A stretch of DNA of 64,000 nucleotides from Siniperca chuatsi (lineage: Eukaryota > Chordata > Actinopteri > Centrarchiformes > Sinipercidae): contig NC_058042.1 in the NCBI RefSeq assembly GCF_020085105.1, positions 24,312,001 to 24,376,000 of the forward strand, in the 5' to 3' direction. Positions 40,560 to 53,659 of this stretch are shown here, piece by piece; the stretch's first letter is position 1, and every line of letters begins with the position of its first letter. The notes below the pieces were generated by a model, which was not told the DNA's origin, searched no databases, and saw only the letters and a program-made list of their open reading frames with translations. The position numbers were made by a program, and so were the translations under genes.

Positions 40560-43500
40560 CTTTGGATACACAGACAATGCTTGTTAATAGGGTCAGTTCA
40601 CTGTTGATTTAGTCTTTTCAGGGGATTTATTGACAATAATAGAAATGAAGAATATCACCTTATCATTTAAAGGGACAGATATCATTCAGCTTATGGAATG
40701 ACACAATGAAAAGCAAATATATTGTGGCTCTAGATTGAGTTTTAAAGCAGTTACAGAGGACTGCTGTCCTTGTCCTTGCTGTCATGTCTCTGTACCATAT
40801 AACCCATAAACTAAACAGATGGTAATGATGGTAATAACAAGAGTCTGCCATTTGTGTTTCACTGGTAGAGTAAAACTCTATCAACAGGAAGCACCAGATA
40901 CCCACATCAGAAGCAGTCGTGGTTCTCTGTTTCACAATGTGAACTGAACTGAGTGTTGTGAGTGTAATGGAGAAAATACTCGACATGGGGGAGTGTGTGT
41001 GTGTGTGTGTGTGTGTGTTGAAACTACCCCCTATACTTTAGGAAATGCCCGGTTTCAGTGCTCCAACTAAATGAAAAGACCAACACATGGGCTCTTTGTC
41101 TGAGAGATGCAGGCACAATAGCCTCATTGCAGTGTCATGACACACATACACACACACAATGGCCTCATTTGCAACAGACAAGTTTGCGACTTTATCTGTC
41201 AGTTAAATATATATTATTTAACTATATTACTTTCTTATCTATGAAGCAGTTTGTTAAATGCAGGTGAGATATAAAGCTTTATTGATATTTACAGTAAACT
41301 TCATATTCTGTGAGTTTGGGGTTTTAACGTTCCTTCTATGTTTAGGTGATGAGTGCTTTTGCTTTCCTCTACATGGCAGGAAGTGGCCAAAGAGCGAAGG
41401 CTGTTTTTGCATTTGTACAAACCAGTTTTAGAGATAACCAACCCACGTTTGGAGGCTATCTTATACTGTACAGCATTATTTGGCTGCGTAACAGTGGTGA
41501 AAGAAATACTGAAAGATTTTACTTGAATAAAATATTTGCAGCAAAATATATTTAAAGTATCAAAGTGTTGGTGCATTATGTGGCAAAATGGCCTCTTTCA
41601 GATTGTTGTGTTATTGTTTTACTATTACTGATGCATTACTGTGCAAGCAGCACTTTACAATTGTAGCTGGTCAAAGTCAAGCTAGTATTAGCTATACACT
41701 TTTGGGTGGTTAAATCTATAACAGTGCATCATATTTTAGCTGATCATATGCTTTCTATGAAAAATCCTGATCTTCAAAGTAACTGTCAAATAAATGTAGT
41801 GGAGTTAAAAATTGCAATATCTTCCTCTGAAATGTGGCTAAGTAGAAGAATAAAGTTACGTATAATTATTTTGAAATTGTGTTTAAGGACAGTACTTGAT
41901 TAAATGTACTGTTCGCAAAACTGTAAAAGCAGCTTAATGGCCTGAAGACAAAATGTTCCCAGCACAGCTTATTTAGCAAAAATAATAAAATGGTAATTTG
42001 TTTATATTGCAATCCATTCAGCATACTAAACCTGTTTGCATGTGCGCTTCTTAAATAACTGTTGAAGATAATGTTAAGTGGAACCTCTCCACAGACGTTC
42101 ATATGTCAATATAAACCTGAATGCCTGGTAGACCACAGGGCGACAGAATCATCCATCAGATCCCTTCAGGTGAGAGATTGTGTCAGAAGGTGCTTTGAAG
42201 ATGATGGTGTGTGTTTCTGTAGCTGGTGTGCTGATTTTGTTGTGTATGGTGGAGCAAAGAAAGCTGATTTGGTTTGACAGCCTGCAGCTTTTTCTTTCTC
42301 TATTAAAGTGATGAAGGCGGTTCTTTTGCGGAGGCACAGCAACAGGTGATCTGGTTGGGCGACTCTGGTATTGTGGAGTCCAGCACTTTTCACTGGGTGG
42401 CAGCAAAAACATCGAACATCCACTCTGAACAAAATGTTGTTTTGTCAATCAAAAGCCTCATGTAACTTAGCAACAGTAAAAATGTTTACAGCCTGTAGAA
42501 TCATGTATGAATGTTTAATTGATTTAGTTTTGAGAGGTTTATTTAAAAAACTGCTGTGAACCTGTACGTCAATAATATACTGAGTATCGTATCAACTGCA
42601 AACATTGTAAATGAAATTAAATCTTTCAGTATACATCAACTGTGCAAATCACAAAACACCACGTGGATACAAAAAACTACACTTCATCTGCTGATGAGGA
42701 CCTTGAGATGTGGTTGAAAGCTTCAAGAAAAGCTAGTAAATGGACCTTGAGTTAAGATTATTTTGTCAATAGACCAAATAAAGTCAACATCTAAAGAAAC
42801 TATAAAACTGCCACTTGTGGAAACTGTAAATTTAATGAAAATGAAAATTTAATTAGATAAAAATTTAATTTGATTAAATTAAAAAAATGTAATCAAACTT
42901 TAAAAAGATTCAATAGAAAATTTCAGATCAAATTAAACATTAAATTAAAATAGATGTCATTAACAAATGTTTTAAATATTTTTTAAATTGTGTCACAAAT
43001 TTTATATATGAACAAAGTAAAATATTGGTGGGTTTTTTTGACCGAACAAATATTCAACCTTCGATGGGGTAATTCTACTATTTCTAATTCGTGCATCTTC
43101 TACATGTAATCCATCGATGGCTATGAAATCAGCTTTATTTTTTTAATTGAACTGTCAAACAAATATTGATCTGAAGAATGCATTTTTGGTTTGAGGAATC
43201 ATTTTCACAGACGGCTGAGATATTTCAAGTTCATCAGCACTGCAAAGTGTATTTTTCCTGTAGTGGAGAGTTGATCCAGCTCATCTCGGGTCTTTTTGGA
43301 TCATTTCAAATCTGTTGGTGAGCTGATTTGAGTCTTATTAACTGACCTGCCATCAAAATATGCTTTTAAAAGTTCATTTTAGCCTCAGGACTTGTGCATG
43401 CTGCCCCTGTTGTGTAACTTGAGCACTGTGACGGTCAGAGGAGCACAGAGACAGACGGCAGGTCATATCTTATTCATGACAATATGTCTGCATATAATAA

Positions 43501-43640
43501 AAAAGGAGGGAGAATCATTTACTATTCATATTCGCCTACACACTCTTGACCTGCTGCGGAGACATTTAGGGAAAAAATAAATAAATAACAAAACCAGACT
43601 TCACTGCACTCAATCACAAGACTCACAAACTCCATGATAG
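40560..43640. other. Intergenic DNA between the orphan exon and bcl2l10
   Basis: Apart from the MITE at 41492-41915 and a TG run at 40992-41018, I see no supported gene here. Tracts around 42830-43000 are very AT-rich with repeated AATTTAATTAGAT-like units. A splice-flanked open stretch at 42095-42169 was considered and rejected. Confidence 0.5.
41492..41915 (+). mobile_element. hAT-like MITE, CAGTGGTG family, copy 1
   Basis: It starts CAGTGGTGAAAGAAATACTG and includes ACTTTACAATTGTAGCTGGTC and AATGTAGTGGAGTTAAAAATTGC. It ends near CAGTACTTGATTAAATGTACTG without its final inverted repeat. Collinear with 59339-59874. Intergenic. No coding frame. Confidence 0.65.
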
Positions 43641-43647
43641 CTTTGTT

Positions 43648-44486
43648 TTTATTAAAAAAAACTGTGACAAATAAATAGAACAAAACAATGTAAAAATATA
43701 ATGTTTAATTAAGAGATCTGTGGGGGGGGATGCCATAGCAACGGTTTGTTCTAATAGCAATATGTTTTAAGTCAGATTGGTCCCTGGTTTGTTAGATTGA
43801 TATGAAAAACATTTCACAACATTTCATAGCACCGTTGTGTGGTCACCAGCTCTGTATTCAGCTGCTGACCCGTGTAAATCACAGACATTTCACACGAATG
43901 TAGGACAGACTTGAAAACAATGAAACAACTGAATAAGCTGTGGATCAGTTAGAAAAAAGGGCCACCGCTTTCAGTTTCATTTCATATAAATATAATATAT
44001 TAATTTATACATTGTACACTAGAATGGCTCTATATCAAATACACAACTCAGGTAAACACGTGAATAAAAGGCAGCGGACAATTTGAAAAATCAAAACCAG
44101 AAGCTGTGGGGAAAATTGAAATCAAGTCTTTTAGCTAAACGCTGAAAATACAAGCTTTGAAAACAAGAGGACTCTGTTGAGAAACCTTTAGTAATTAATT
44201 AACTTGTCTAAGATATGCAAACTGAGGTCACTTACTCCAAAATTTCTGAAGGCATTGAGATCATTTTTTACAATCTTAAGGAGCAAGTGACAAAATGTCA
44301 GTATTAATGGGGTTCGAGTATGTGCAAACATTCAGTTGATGATTTGAGATTACAACCCTGAATTCACTACAGATTAAGCCTGTTTTTGCAGCATTGATGT
44401 TAGAATTTAAAAAAAGGTCTACATAATTGTGCCAAATGAAAGGAGGAGAACATGGGTGAGGATGTGTTCAGGATGTAGAAGGCTCG
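43648..44486 (-). other. bcl2l10: bcl2l10 3' UTR with poly(A) signal
   Basis: TTTATT at 43648-43653 (AATAAA on the minus strand) is the most convincing signal downstream of the stop, giving a 3' UTR of about 840 nt. No repeats were recognised inside it. Confidence 0.5.
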
Positions 44487-45356
44487 CTAGCGCACCAGGA
44501 GGAAGGTGAGTCCAGCGAGGCCCACGCCCGCAGCAGCAAACAGCGCCGTCTTCATGGACGAGTCCTGACTCACCTCTCTGGCACTGCGGGAGAACTTACA
44601 GAACCCCTCCTATAAGAGGGAAAAAAAGAGAAATGTTAAGTTGAGAGCATGAAACTTTGTTTACTACCAAGAGAGAATATTTATCTGCTACTTTCAGGTT
44701 TTTTCCATATACTGTAGGTTTTACAAAAACAAAAGAGCAAGTATTAGCTGCCAAAACGACTTCCAACTAACAGTGGCTGAGCTGACGGCTGGTGGCAATT
44801 ATACCATATATTTTGGAAAGTATGTCAGAGTCACTGACAGCCCCGTGTTTCTCCACAAACACAGAAAAATATTTGCACTCCGAGGGTCCCGCTGATATCT
44901 GCAACTTTCCTGACAGCAAAGCAGTTCTTCAAAGTGCAAAAAATACGTCTCAACCTGAAGTTATAGAAAAATGTGCCAGTATGCCTAGCAATTATACAGA
45001 AATTTTTCAATTTGATTTTATTAATTATGAACCAGTTTTATCTTCTTCTGCTCTATTAGTAAGACCATACAGTAAAAACTGGGTATTCAGATGCTGTTCA
45101 GCCCCCCAGCAGCTGTATTTCAAACATGTTTTCAAAGTGAAGCCACACATTTGACCAGTGAGTGCACCTGCTCTCAGCTCCAGGTGTTTCGCTGTTTTAC
45201 AGCTGCTTGTTTTTCTAGTCATACCACACCGACTTTCAATATGGCTAATGCCAAATTCAACACACTGAAGCTTTGACTGTTACTACAAAGTCCATCTGGC
45301 AGAGCTGGTTACGTGTCTGTTGAAACCAGCTGCCAGCTGAAGAAAGGAGGGGTAAG

Positions 45357-45420
<64 letters not shown>

Positions 45421-46591
45421 GTGGGTGTTTGGGAGTGGGCCAGGGCAAACCCATTCACAAAAGCAGACATTCAACTGTAGTTGTGTTCGGTTTGATGGGG
45501 CTTCTGGGACCTTAGTCTACCCGGAGTCCATCGTAACTATCCCTGCATTTCCAGTTAAATAAGCCACACCAAGCAGGTTTAAAATTAGCTTTGTCCTTTT
45601 GATTTCACAAGTATGCAGTCCAATACTATCTGACAATGCAGATTTTGCCCAGCTGTTACAAAACACTCTGATAATCTAAAGCCCAACACCGTTTGATCAT
45701 GGCCCCGAATTTACATTGCTGAGGTTTGTCTTGTTGTAGCATACATTCCCCAGAATCTGGCCTATTGCTACTCCACAATTCATATAATCACAGCAGCCAC
45801 ATGAGACGTCCGAACCCTCTTCTCATCGGGAAACAGCAAAGTCAAAAAGGCTGCATCTAAACTAAACCATGGCCACGTTTACACATAGATCTGAATATAT
45901 ATACCCGAGCAAGAAGCAAACATGATCCTATCAAATGAGGTGGTTTTCAATGCCAAAAGCCTAAAAACATCACTTTAACTTTTACAGACTTTCTGGGATT
46001 TTTAAAATTATTATTTGTTTGTTTTTTACAGTTTCTTTAAACATGCTTGCCGCCCTAGAGACAATCAAAACACTTCTCTTATCTGCAATGTTTGTGTTGA
46101 GTCACTTTAGGAGCAGACATATTGTTACGACCTACCCATCCATCATTCTCCAGCAGCCAGTCTCTCTTCTCCTCTCCCAAGTAATCAGCTATGGTCTCTG
46201 CCAGTCCCCTGCAGTTTCCGGACCCCTGTCCCAGTTCCTGCCCAGGGTCCAGCCCCGGCTTCACGTCCTTCTGCTCCAGTAGCTGTCTGGCCAGCACCCC
46301 AGTAAAGGTGAAAAGGGACACTACCCTCCCCCAGTTCATGTGCCCGTCTCCCACCAGCTCCTCTATCACCTTCCTGAGGCCGGGGCAGGGGTCCGGCCCG
46401 CACTGCCTCAGGAAGGTGTGAGCGAGGGCGTGGAAGCGAGCCTGGTGCTGCGTCTCCATGTCCTGGGCCAGGCGCCTCATGGCAGCGGCTGACTCGCTGG
46501 GAGGTGGAGGGGCTGGCCGTGGGCTTGTGCAGCACAGGGACAGGTAGTCCTCTGCCAGGGCCAGGGTGTCTTTCCACAGCCCACACGACAT
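44487..46591 (-). CDS. bcl2l10: BCL2L10 (Nr-13/Boo-type) BCL-2 family apoptosis regulator
   Basis: Coding exons 46136-46591 and 44487-44609 join in phase 0 into 192 residues ending LLVR then TAG. The protein begins MSCGLWKDTLALAEDYL (BH4-like helix). It carries BH1 in HMNWGRVVSLFTFTGVLA and BH2 across the splice junction (WLLENDGW/EGFCKF), and ends in a hydrophobic anchor (ALFAAAGVGLAGLTFLLV). A clear BH3 is not obvious, as is usual for BCL2L10. Members sit on mitochondria and ER, bind BAX/BAK or BH3 proteins and act on IP3-receptor calcium release; whether this copy is pro- or anti-apoptotic cannot be read from sequence. The ATG is preceded by a CCCTGGTAG acceptor, so a non-coding exon lies upstream. 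It lies next to gnb5 on the same strand, an adjacency also seen in human. Confidence 0.95.
45361..45417 (+). repeat. (TG)n microsatellite in bcl2l10 intron
   Basis: A near-perfect TG run of about 57 nt between the two bcl2l10 coding exons. It is a convenient length-polymorphic marker, with no other significance seen. Confidence 0.9.
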
Positions 46592-46739
46592 TTTCTACCA
46601 GGGGGAAAGAAAAAAAAAAAAAAGACAATTCGCTCAACTAAATAAATGAAGAGATCCTGCTGTGAGCACCAAATCTTTGTACTGCTATGAAGAACCACAA
46701 ATATGGTTTGTTGATTTGACAGAAACAAAGAGCAGCCAG

Positions 46740-47075
46740 TTTAGGGCTGCAGCTAATGATTATTTTCATTATCAAATTTATCTGCCAAACACCAATGTCA
46801 AATCAATTATTTGTTTGGTCTATAAAAGACAACTGTGTGCCTCATGATTTTTAGAGTCCAAGGTGGCATCTTCAAACTATTTGTTTGGTCAAACCAACAG
46901 TTCACTCAGATATAGTCAGTTTCAAATGAAAAAGAAACAGAAACGTCGGCATTTGTTTGGCTTTTTTTCCCCTTGAAAAACGACCTTAACCATTAGTTGA
47001 TTATTAAAATGACTGCCATTTAATTTTCTGCCAATTGACTAATCAATTAATCAACTGTTTCAGCTTTAGACCAAT
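46740..47075. mobile_element. hAT-like MITE, same family as 25098-25460
   Basis: It begins TTTAGGGCTGCAGCTAATGATTATTTTC and ends CCAATTGACTAATCAATTAATCAACTGTTTCAGCT, inverted relatives of the same terminus. It sits upstream of the bcl2l10 start codon, inside the inferred 5' UTR intron. Confidence 0.6.
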
Positions 47076-47299
47076 TAACTGTTACTTCCAATCAGCACTT
47101 CCTGCAATTAAGGACGTTACCCATTAGCTGTGCCCGGTTTATAGTTAGCATCAGCTTTCCTTAGAAATAACCTACTAACGTTATTCTTATATTAACACTG
47201 GCCAATTTCAGTTTTTTTATTCTAAAAACAAAAAGGCCGTAAAGACTTGTATCGTTAGCTTCTGAACCGCTATATTTAAGTTAAGCCAGGTGTCAAATC

Positions 47300-47960
47300 A
47301 ACAGCCTGACAAGGTGTGTTAGCGTCAGTTAACTTCAGTGCTGTTGGACAGCCAGCTAACAGCAACGCTAGCAATGGCGTAATGAACGGCAGACGGCTTG
47401 TGTTAACGTTATTTCAAGATGGTGGAGGCTTAATATAGATACGTTAACGTAATAGCCTAACAAACCGATACACATAAGACTGTAGTCTGAGAGTTGCATA
47501 ACGTTAATTATCCGTTTGTTAAGGGGTTGTACCGCGTGAACTTGCAGTTGGCTCCGCTAACAGACCGTTGATCTGTCACCAGAGCTATGGAGGACACAAA
47601 GGACCGCATTCACACAGGCTCGGTGCGCCAGCTCCACTGCGAGAGCCACATCGAAGCATTAAACGCCGTTTTATATCGTTATTCAAGCACCTCTGCGTGG
47701 CAAGGGTTTTACATTTCCAAAAGGACACACATACAAGTCGGTAAAATACATGTTTCCGTTCGTAAAACAAACAAAAGCTTACCCTCCCAGCGATATCAGA
47801 CTGCTCTCTGCACATACGGACGGCGGAAGGAGAACCTTGCTACACTCACAGTTTCCCTTCAGCTGGCTGCTCATTTATCATCTGACTCCGCCTCCGGGTC
47901 CGCTATATGCATACATCTGCTCCCCGCAAAAAACCCCGCAAAAGTCCCGTCACACAGTAA
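47300..47960 (-). promoter_or_regulatory. bcl2l10: CpG-enriched region, candidate bcl2l10 promoter and non-coding exon 1
   Basis: CG dinucleotides are clearly denser here than in the AT-rich surroundings (for example around 47340-47420, 47520-47620 and 47815-47940). On the minus strand, GCTGGGAGG/GTAAGC near 47778 could be the donor of a 5' UTR exon that splices to the acceptor before 46594. A plus-strand open frame at 47587-48063 (158 codons) shows no recognised domain and is probably incidental. Confidence 0.35.
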
Positions 47961-48099
47961 TGGAACCAACACCTCTGCCACACACCTAATTGCGTCCTTA
48001 CCTGTGTCAGTGTGCACACAAGGGGAAAGCGTCAAGGAGGAAAAACCAAAGGGGTTGCAATAAATACAGTTATTGAGGCTAAATACATTTGTTGTAATG

Positions 48100-50740
48100 A
48101 ATTGTCTTGGCACAGTATTTGTGCATTCTACTGTTAATATAGGCCCAGTATATAGTTGTAGTGAAAGCTGTATCTGTAAGGTGTCAGTACTCATACAACT
48201 ACAATATTTAAAAAAAAAAAACTATAAATATCAACAATTGCAGTAGTTTATAGGGAATAAACAAAGTAACAATAGAGCCAAGAGTGTGTGCATGTGTGTT
48301 TCTATGGGTGGCAACAGGGTGGATCTGAAATGATTAGTCGATTTATCATCGACTATTTTGACAATCAATAACACCAAATTAATCAGTGATGAAAATAATC
48401 GTTAGCTGCCACTCTACTGCAGGGATATGATTGAAGTATTGTGAGCTAGAGATGATACATGAATTTTTACTGTAGTGGCATCTCACAGCTGTTGAAGTGT
48501 AACATTGGCTGATTTCTTTATAGAAATATGATTTGTCATCACAGGAGACCCAGTGGCCTGAGATGATGGAATACAAAGATACTGGTTGACTTTCATTACA
48601 GCAAAACGTTATGAAAAGCTCTCACACATAACACATTCATGTCCACATAAATTCATTCACGTCATCTCCGTGGGATGAATCTAAACTAAATATAGGTCTG
48701 AGTTGGGGCAGCCAGGTTTCAATTCTGCTCTGAAAAGGTTGAGAGCAGACTCGTGATTTTAGGACTCCTCTCACTCTCAGTGTGTCATTTCCCAGTTTGT
48801 AAACTACACATAGTCCACTTCAGTGATCAGCATGAGGAAGTGAAAACTGCAGAGAATGTGTTTGCAGTCAAATGAATGGCGGTCAAAACAAATGGTTCAA
48901 GTAGTTTGGTGCATCTGGTGATATATTTGGGTACTTTCTCTGCATGGTAAAACCCATGTCTCTGCCATCAGTCCCTTTTCTCCTCCTGTAATTAACTACC
49001 CTGTCGCTCTTTGCCTTGGTGTTTTCCTCTCGGTGTTACCCTCTTTGAATTCCAGAGGACCTTTTATTTTCCGGCTAGTGTTAAAACAGAAAAAAAAAAC
49101 CCAGATGAGCTCAGACTCACAGGAATATGCTTTAAATGTTGATATGTATTTCAGGTGTTTTTCACAGTGAAAGGAAGAAGAAGAAGGTAGGTCAGTTTTT
49201 TTGTTTTGGTGGCTTTCACCACAGTGGAGTAATGATAGAAAAACAGTTCATGTATATTCTCTATAACACTCAGGGGATGTTGTGTGATGAAGTGAATAAG
49301 GACTGCTGACCTTTGAGCATTGTTTAAAAAAAATAAAGACGTGTAAGATGGAGAGACTATCTGATCAATAATACTTTGAGGACACACACTTTAACAAACA
49401 GTCATGAAAACACAGAGACATACAGGTACAAAATTACATCAAGTGCTGGAGAAATTTAGTGTTACATTGAGGTAATTGTAGACATACCTCAACTGTACAC
49501 CAGTTTGTACACCAGTATTTTTTTAATAATAAACATTATAGACCTTTGATGAGACAATTCAGTTGAACCAGTATATATACATTATATATGTATATACATA
49601 TATACTTATTTGAATTTAAGTTGGGAGGTGCCTGAGGTAAAGCCCCACGACTTTGTCACTGAGGATGAAGCCTACTCAAAGAACCATACCAGTGTGTCAT
49701 CACGCTTTAGAAATTATATACGGTGTACTTTACATTTTTGGTGATCATTTTCAAAGTTCATGCTGAATACTTTTACATTTTGAATTGTAATTTTACTACT
49801 ATTCTAGACAGCCATTGGTTCCATTAATTTCCATGGGGCATGAAAATCAAATGGCAGGCTCTTGAAACTTGCTTAACTTCAGTGAACATCAAGTCGACAT
49901 CGTTTTTGGTCAAAGTTGCTTCTGCAGAGTAAACCAGTCCAAACCAATATCCAATGAAATTGCATTACCGAGCAATGACAATGTTTGACCAAAGTTCACA
50001 CCAGCATAGTTTGCAACACTGTTATTTGTGATGTAATATACAGTATATGGGATTATATGAGTCACTGGTATGATCATGCAGGTGACATTTTATATGGATT
50101 AGTCTAATCTTTAGCAAACAATTAAGATGTGCTCTTCTCCCAGGATATGTCTTCTCAAATTATGTAAGTGATTCATTTAAAAAAACAAAACAACCACTAT
50201 GTACTTTTCATGGGCAGGACAGCCAGACTTTCCTGTTACAATTGCAGGAAATTGTGATGCAGTGCAACGCCCCCTGGTGGCATTTAGTGTAACCAAAGAA
50301 GTGTTTTTCAGCACTCTAGCTTCCCTTGAGCCCATTTAGTTGTCAGTTGTTTTAAAAACAGTTTTTCTTACACAGAAAACACAGAATGGTCTGTGAAAAA
50401 TAGTAACATGTTTGTGCTCAAGTGTACTTTCACAACAACGGACTCTCGGGTTCAAACGCTCCAGGTATTCTACTGTAGCTAATCACAGGACCATAATGGC
50501 AGAATCATCAGGTGTCAGCCTATTTACATTTCTCCCCTCCACAGAATAGGAGAAATGCAAATTTCAGCCATTGGGATTGAATCTAGGTCCACCTCTGTGT
50601 CAGGAGGCTGCAGCTGAATGAGAGACATGTGCGGTCACCTTTATCTGTTTTGGCAAAGTGTGTTTTAGTTTCAGCTCCAGCTGCACATGAGCTGAGTGAA
50701 TTAAAGGCAGAAGAGAACAGAAAGATACAAAAAAAAAAAC
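48100..50740. other. Intergenic DNA between bcl2l10 and gnb5
   Basis: Contains a MITE fragment at about 48325-48410 (GATTAGTCGATTTATCATCGACTATTTTG) and AT-rich sequence with a short TATATA palindrome near 49574-49600. No exon with supporting splice sites or recognisable protein was found. Confidence 0.5.
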
Positions 50741-50751
50741 TTAAAATCTTC

Positions 50752-51337
50752 TTTATTTTTCTCACAAGAAATGTACCTAAGCTGATGAGGTTTATGTTTA
50801 TTGAAATAAGAAAAATCTGTGGCTACATTTAAAGTTTCCAATAGTTGACAATATCTATGGCAGAGTGCCACAATAAACAAGAATCACAGCGTGTACACCC
50901 GCAGTATGTGTGGTTCTCACAGGAGAGGTGACAGAGATTTGAACCGATGTACATAATTTACAAGATAATTGCTGTTATCGTCTGCAGGTCTACATGGCAG
51001 AGCAGAAACATGCTGCTGATTTCTACTGGTCATTCTGGCTCTTTACACTTGCAATTAGTTCCCACTATATTAGCAATACCATTATATAATTATACAATCA
51101 CTCATCAAGCTAACAATAACAAAGATTAGGAATCCAAACTGTCTGTTCAGATGAATCCCCACCCGACAGTTATGATAATCATTCAGAGGAGACGTTTTAG
51201 GTTTTTGTGCTTCTGTGTGTTTGTCAGACTGAAGGTTTGTATAAACACACTCCTGCAGTAGTGTTGAATTTCAGACAGGGACTTGCAGTCTTGGCGGTCA
51301 CATGCAGTAATGCTGGATCACAACAGTGATATAAACT
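50752..51337 (-). other. gnb5: gnb5 3' UTR with poly(A) signal
   Basis: After the TAG at 51340-51338, the minus strand runs about 580 nt to AATAAA (TTTATT at 50752-50757 on plus). No other feature is recognised within it. Confidence 0.5.
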
Positions 51338-51349
51338 CTAGGCCCAAAT
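51338..51349 (-). CDS. gnb5: gnb5 terminal coding segment of only four codons
   Basis: After CGG at 51648-51646 and a GTGAGC donor, the acceptor CATGCAG at 51356-51350 leads to ATT TGG GCC TAG. This restores the LR-IWA end expected of G-beta-5 (RVWA in mammals). Without this splice the frame would add [12 protein letters not shown]-like residues that fit no beta subunit. Confidence 0.85.
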   Translation of the reverse strand: MWA

Positions 51350-53591
51350 CTGCATGAGAGAAGTGTGATGGGTTAAAACGTAAAACATGTTTAAGCATTT
51401 TTAAGCATAAGTTACAAGCTCAAGAGCCTCAACATATGACACCCCTTTTAGTCTAAAAAAGCAAATGTAAATCAGAATGCAGGCCTGTTGCATACTTGAA
51501 TGGAGGGTTCCTGCTTGTATTATGCTGTGATGTGATTTTACGCATGTGATGTGGTTTTATGCATGAAAAAAGTTATAAACAAATAAGAAAAAATTAACAA
51601 CAGCTAAATGGTAAAGTCAAGCTGAGTAGGGAAACTCCTGCTCACCCGTAAGGTGTTGTCCCAGGAGGCCGAGCAGAGCGCCGTGCCATCAGGTGACACT
51701 CTGACCCTACTGACACGGTTCTCATGGCCAAACAGGACCGAGACGCGACTTCCCTTCAAAACGTCCCACACATTGATGGTGTAGTCATTGTAACCAGCGA
51801 AAAGCAGGCGACCTGGGAGTGTGAGGAGGCGAGAGAGAGAAGGAGGAAGTCGGGAATTTGGAACAAGGGGAATTTGGAACAAGGGGAAGTAGAGACAGAC
51901 AAAGGAGTGGTAGAAATTGTGAGACAGAGATCTAATTTTTCCTTGAACACTAAAAATTGTTTCATGTATAATACTGTATTTAGATGCAGATGAGATCACA
52001 GAAGAAACTGAAAGTGTGTTTTTGTTTTATCTCAAAAACCAAGTCTGGCATTTTTGGAACCCTTTCTCAAGTCAAGTCAACATTTATTGATCACATTTGA
52101 TTCAACTTAAAAGTGCTTTACAAACTCCTTACCACTCAGAGAGAAGTCCACAGTGGAAGCACCAAATAAGATGCTGTCCTTCTGGTAGACGGCTACCTCA
52201 CGGTCAGCTCGCAGATCATAGAAACGGCACTGAGGAACACCAATAAACCAATAAACATGCAACAACAGACACAAACAGACGGTCATTTTAGCCCGTGAAT
52301 GATGATGCAACCAAAGGAATGGCATCAAGACATGTTTAGGAACCCTGAATGATGATATTTGTATGTACAGTACATGTATTTGTTTCTGTTTGTTTAGGGT
52401 GTTATTCTGTTACTAAGATCGCTGAGTTCACCCCAACATCAAAGTGACTCAGAGTGAGTCCAATATATCAGTTCACTTTCTACACATGCACTGAGGAGGT
52501 CAGTCTAACAATCCTGCAGACACATCGCAACAAACTGATAGGAAGGTCATATGACGTGACTCACTGTGGCATCGTCAGAAGCAGAAGCAAATGCATCTCC
52601 ACTGGGGTAGTACCTGAGCACACATGGCCGTGGGTAGAATTAGATATATTGCAGCACCAATGAGCTTTCTATGAAATAAGTGAGTAATTCTGCTGCTTGA
52701 ACTGCATCATAGGGCTGAAACTTGGTCTTGGTCTTAGTCTAATACAGTAGATGAACAAATTTATGAAATCTGTTCCCTTTTGTACAACTCAACATCTCAG
52801 TTTTCTCAACACTTACAGATTCTTTGACCCAATGTCTCTTCTCCTTTTATGGATATTTTGCACACTCATCCATGAAAAGCTCAAATGTGAACATGCAACA
52901 AAAGCATATCACTTTTTAAAAGCTTGCGATGAAATAAAGCACAACAATATTGCTTGAGATTTTGCGTAATTTGCCTAAAATAACTCATTAGTTGGTCCCA
53001 AATCTTTTTCCACAAACCCAGACAACTGGAAAGCTAACTAAGTTAGCTTTCCAGTTAGCTAAGTTAGTTTAAATTAGCTAAGTTAGTTTAGATCAGATGC
53101 AGGTTCCATTTTTTAGACCCTAAGGGTCTCCTCATCCAGTTTTACCAAATTGAAAACATGATCTACAGTAAGGGCACTAAAGTCTCTCATTCATTAAAGA
53201 CAAAAAGGGTAGGAAAGTGCCTCAGATGTCGTCTATGACGCATGTGTGTAGACATTTGTGGGTAAAATGCGTTTGTTCATTATGCATTTTGATGATCTAG
53301 GATGGAATTTAATCATTTAGGTTTCCATTTGTAATAGTAGTAGCAGAAGTAGAAATACCAGTATAACTACCACTTCTGCTCTTCCTCTCAGTGCGTCAGT
53401 CCTCTGTCGAGTAAATTCTCCCACTTGCTTAACAAGAAAGACACTGTGAGACTTTTGTTTTTATCAAAGAGCTGGACTCACTTTACGCAGTTGATGTCAG
53501 ACTCGTGGCTCTCAAAAGACTGAATGTTCTGTCCAGAGCGCATGTCCCACACGTTGGCCTTCTTATCACAGCCCTGATAACACACATGCAA

Positions 53592-53659
<68 letters not shown>

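Noticed and set aside
42095-42169. Open stretch (TFICQYKPECLVDHRATES) between a CCTCTCCACAG acceptor and a CAGGTGAGA donor
   Set aside because: Looks like an exon but has no partner exons, no recognised family and no neighbouring gene in phase.
47587-48063. 158-codon plus-strand open frame in CpG-rich DNA upstream of bcl2l10
   Set aside because: No recognisable domain, no clear splice or poly(A) context, and it overlaps the likely bcl2l10 promoter; GC-rich DNA readily gives chance open frames.
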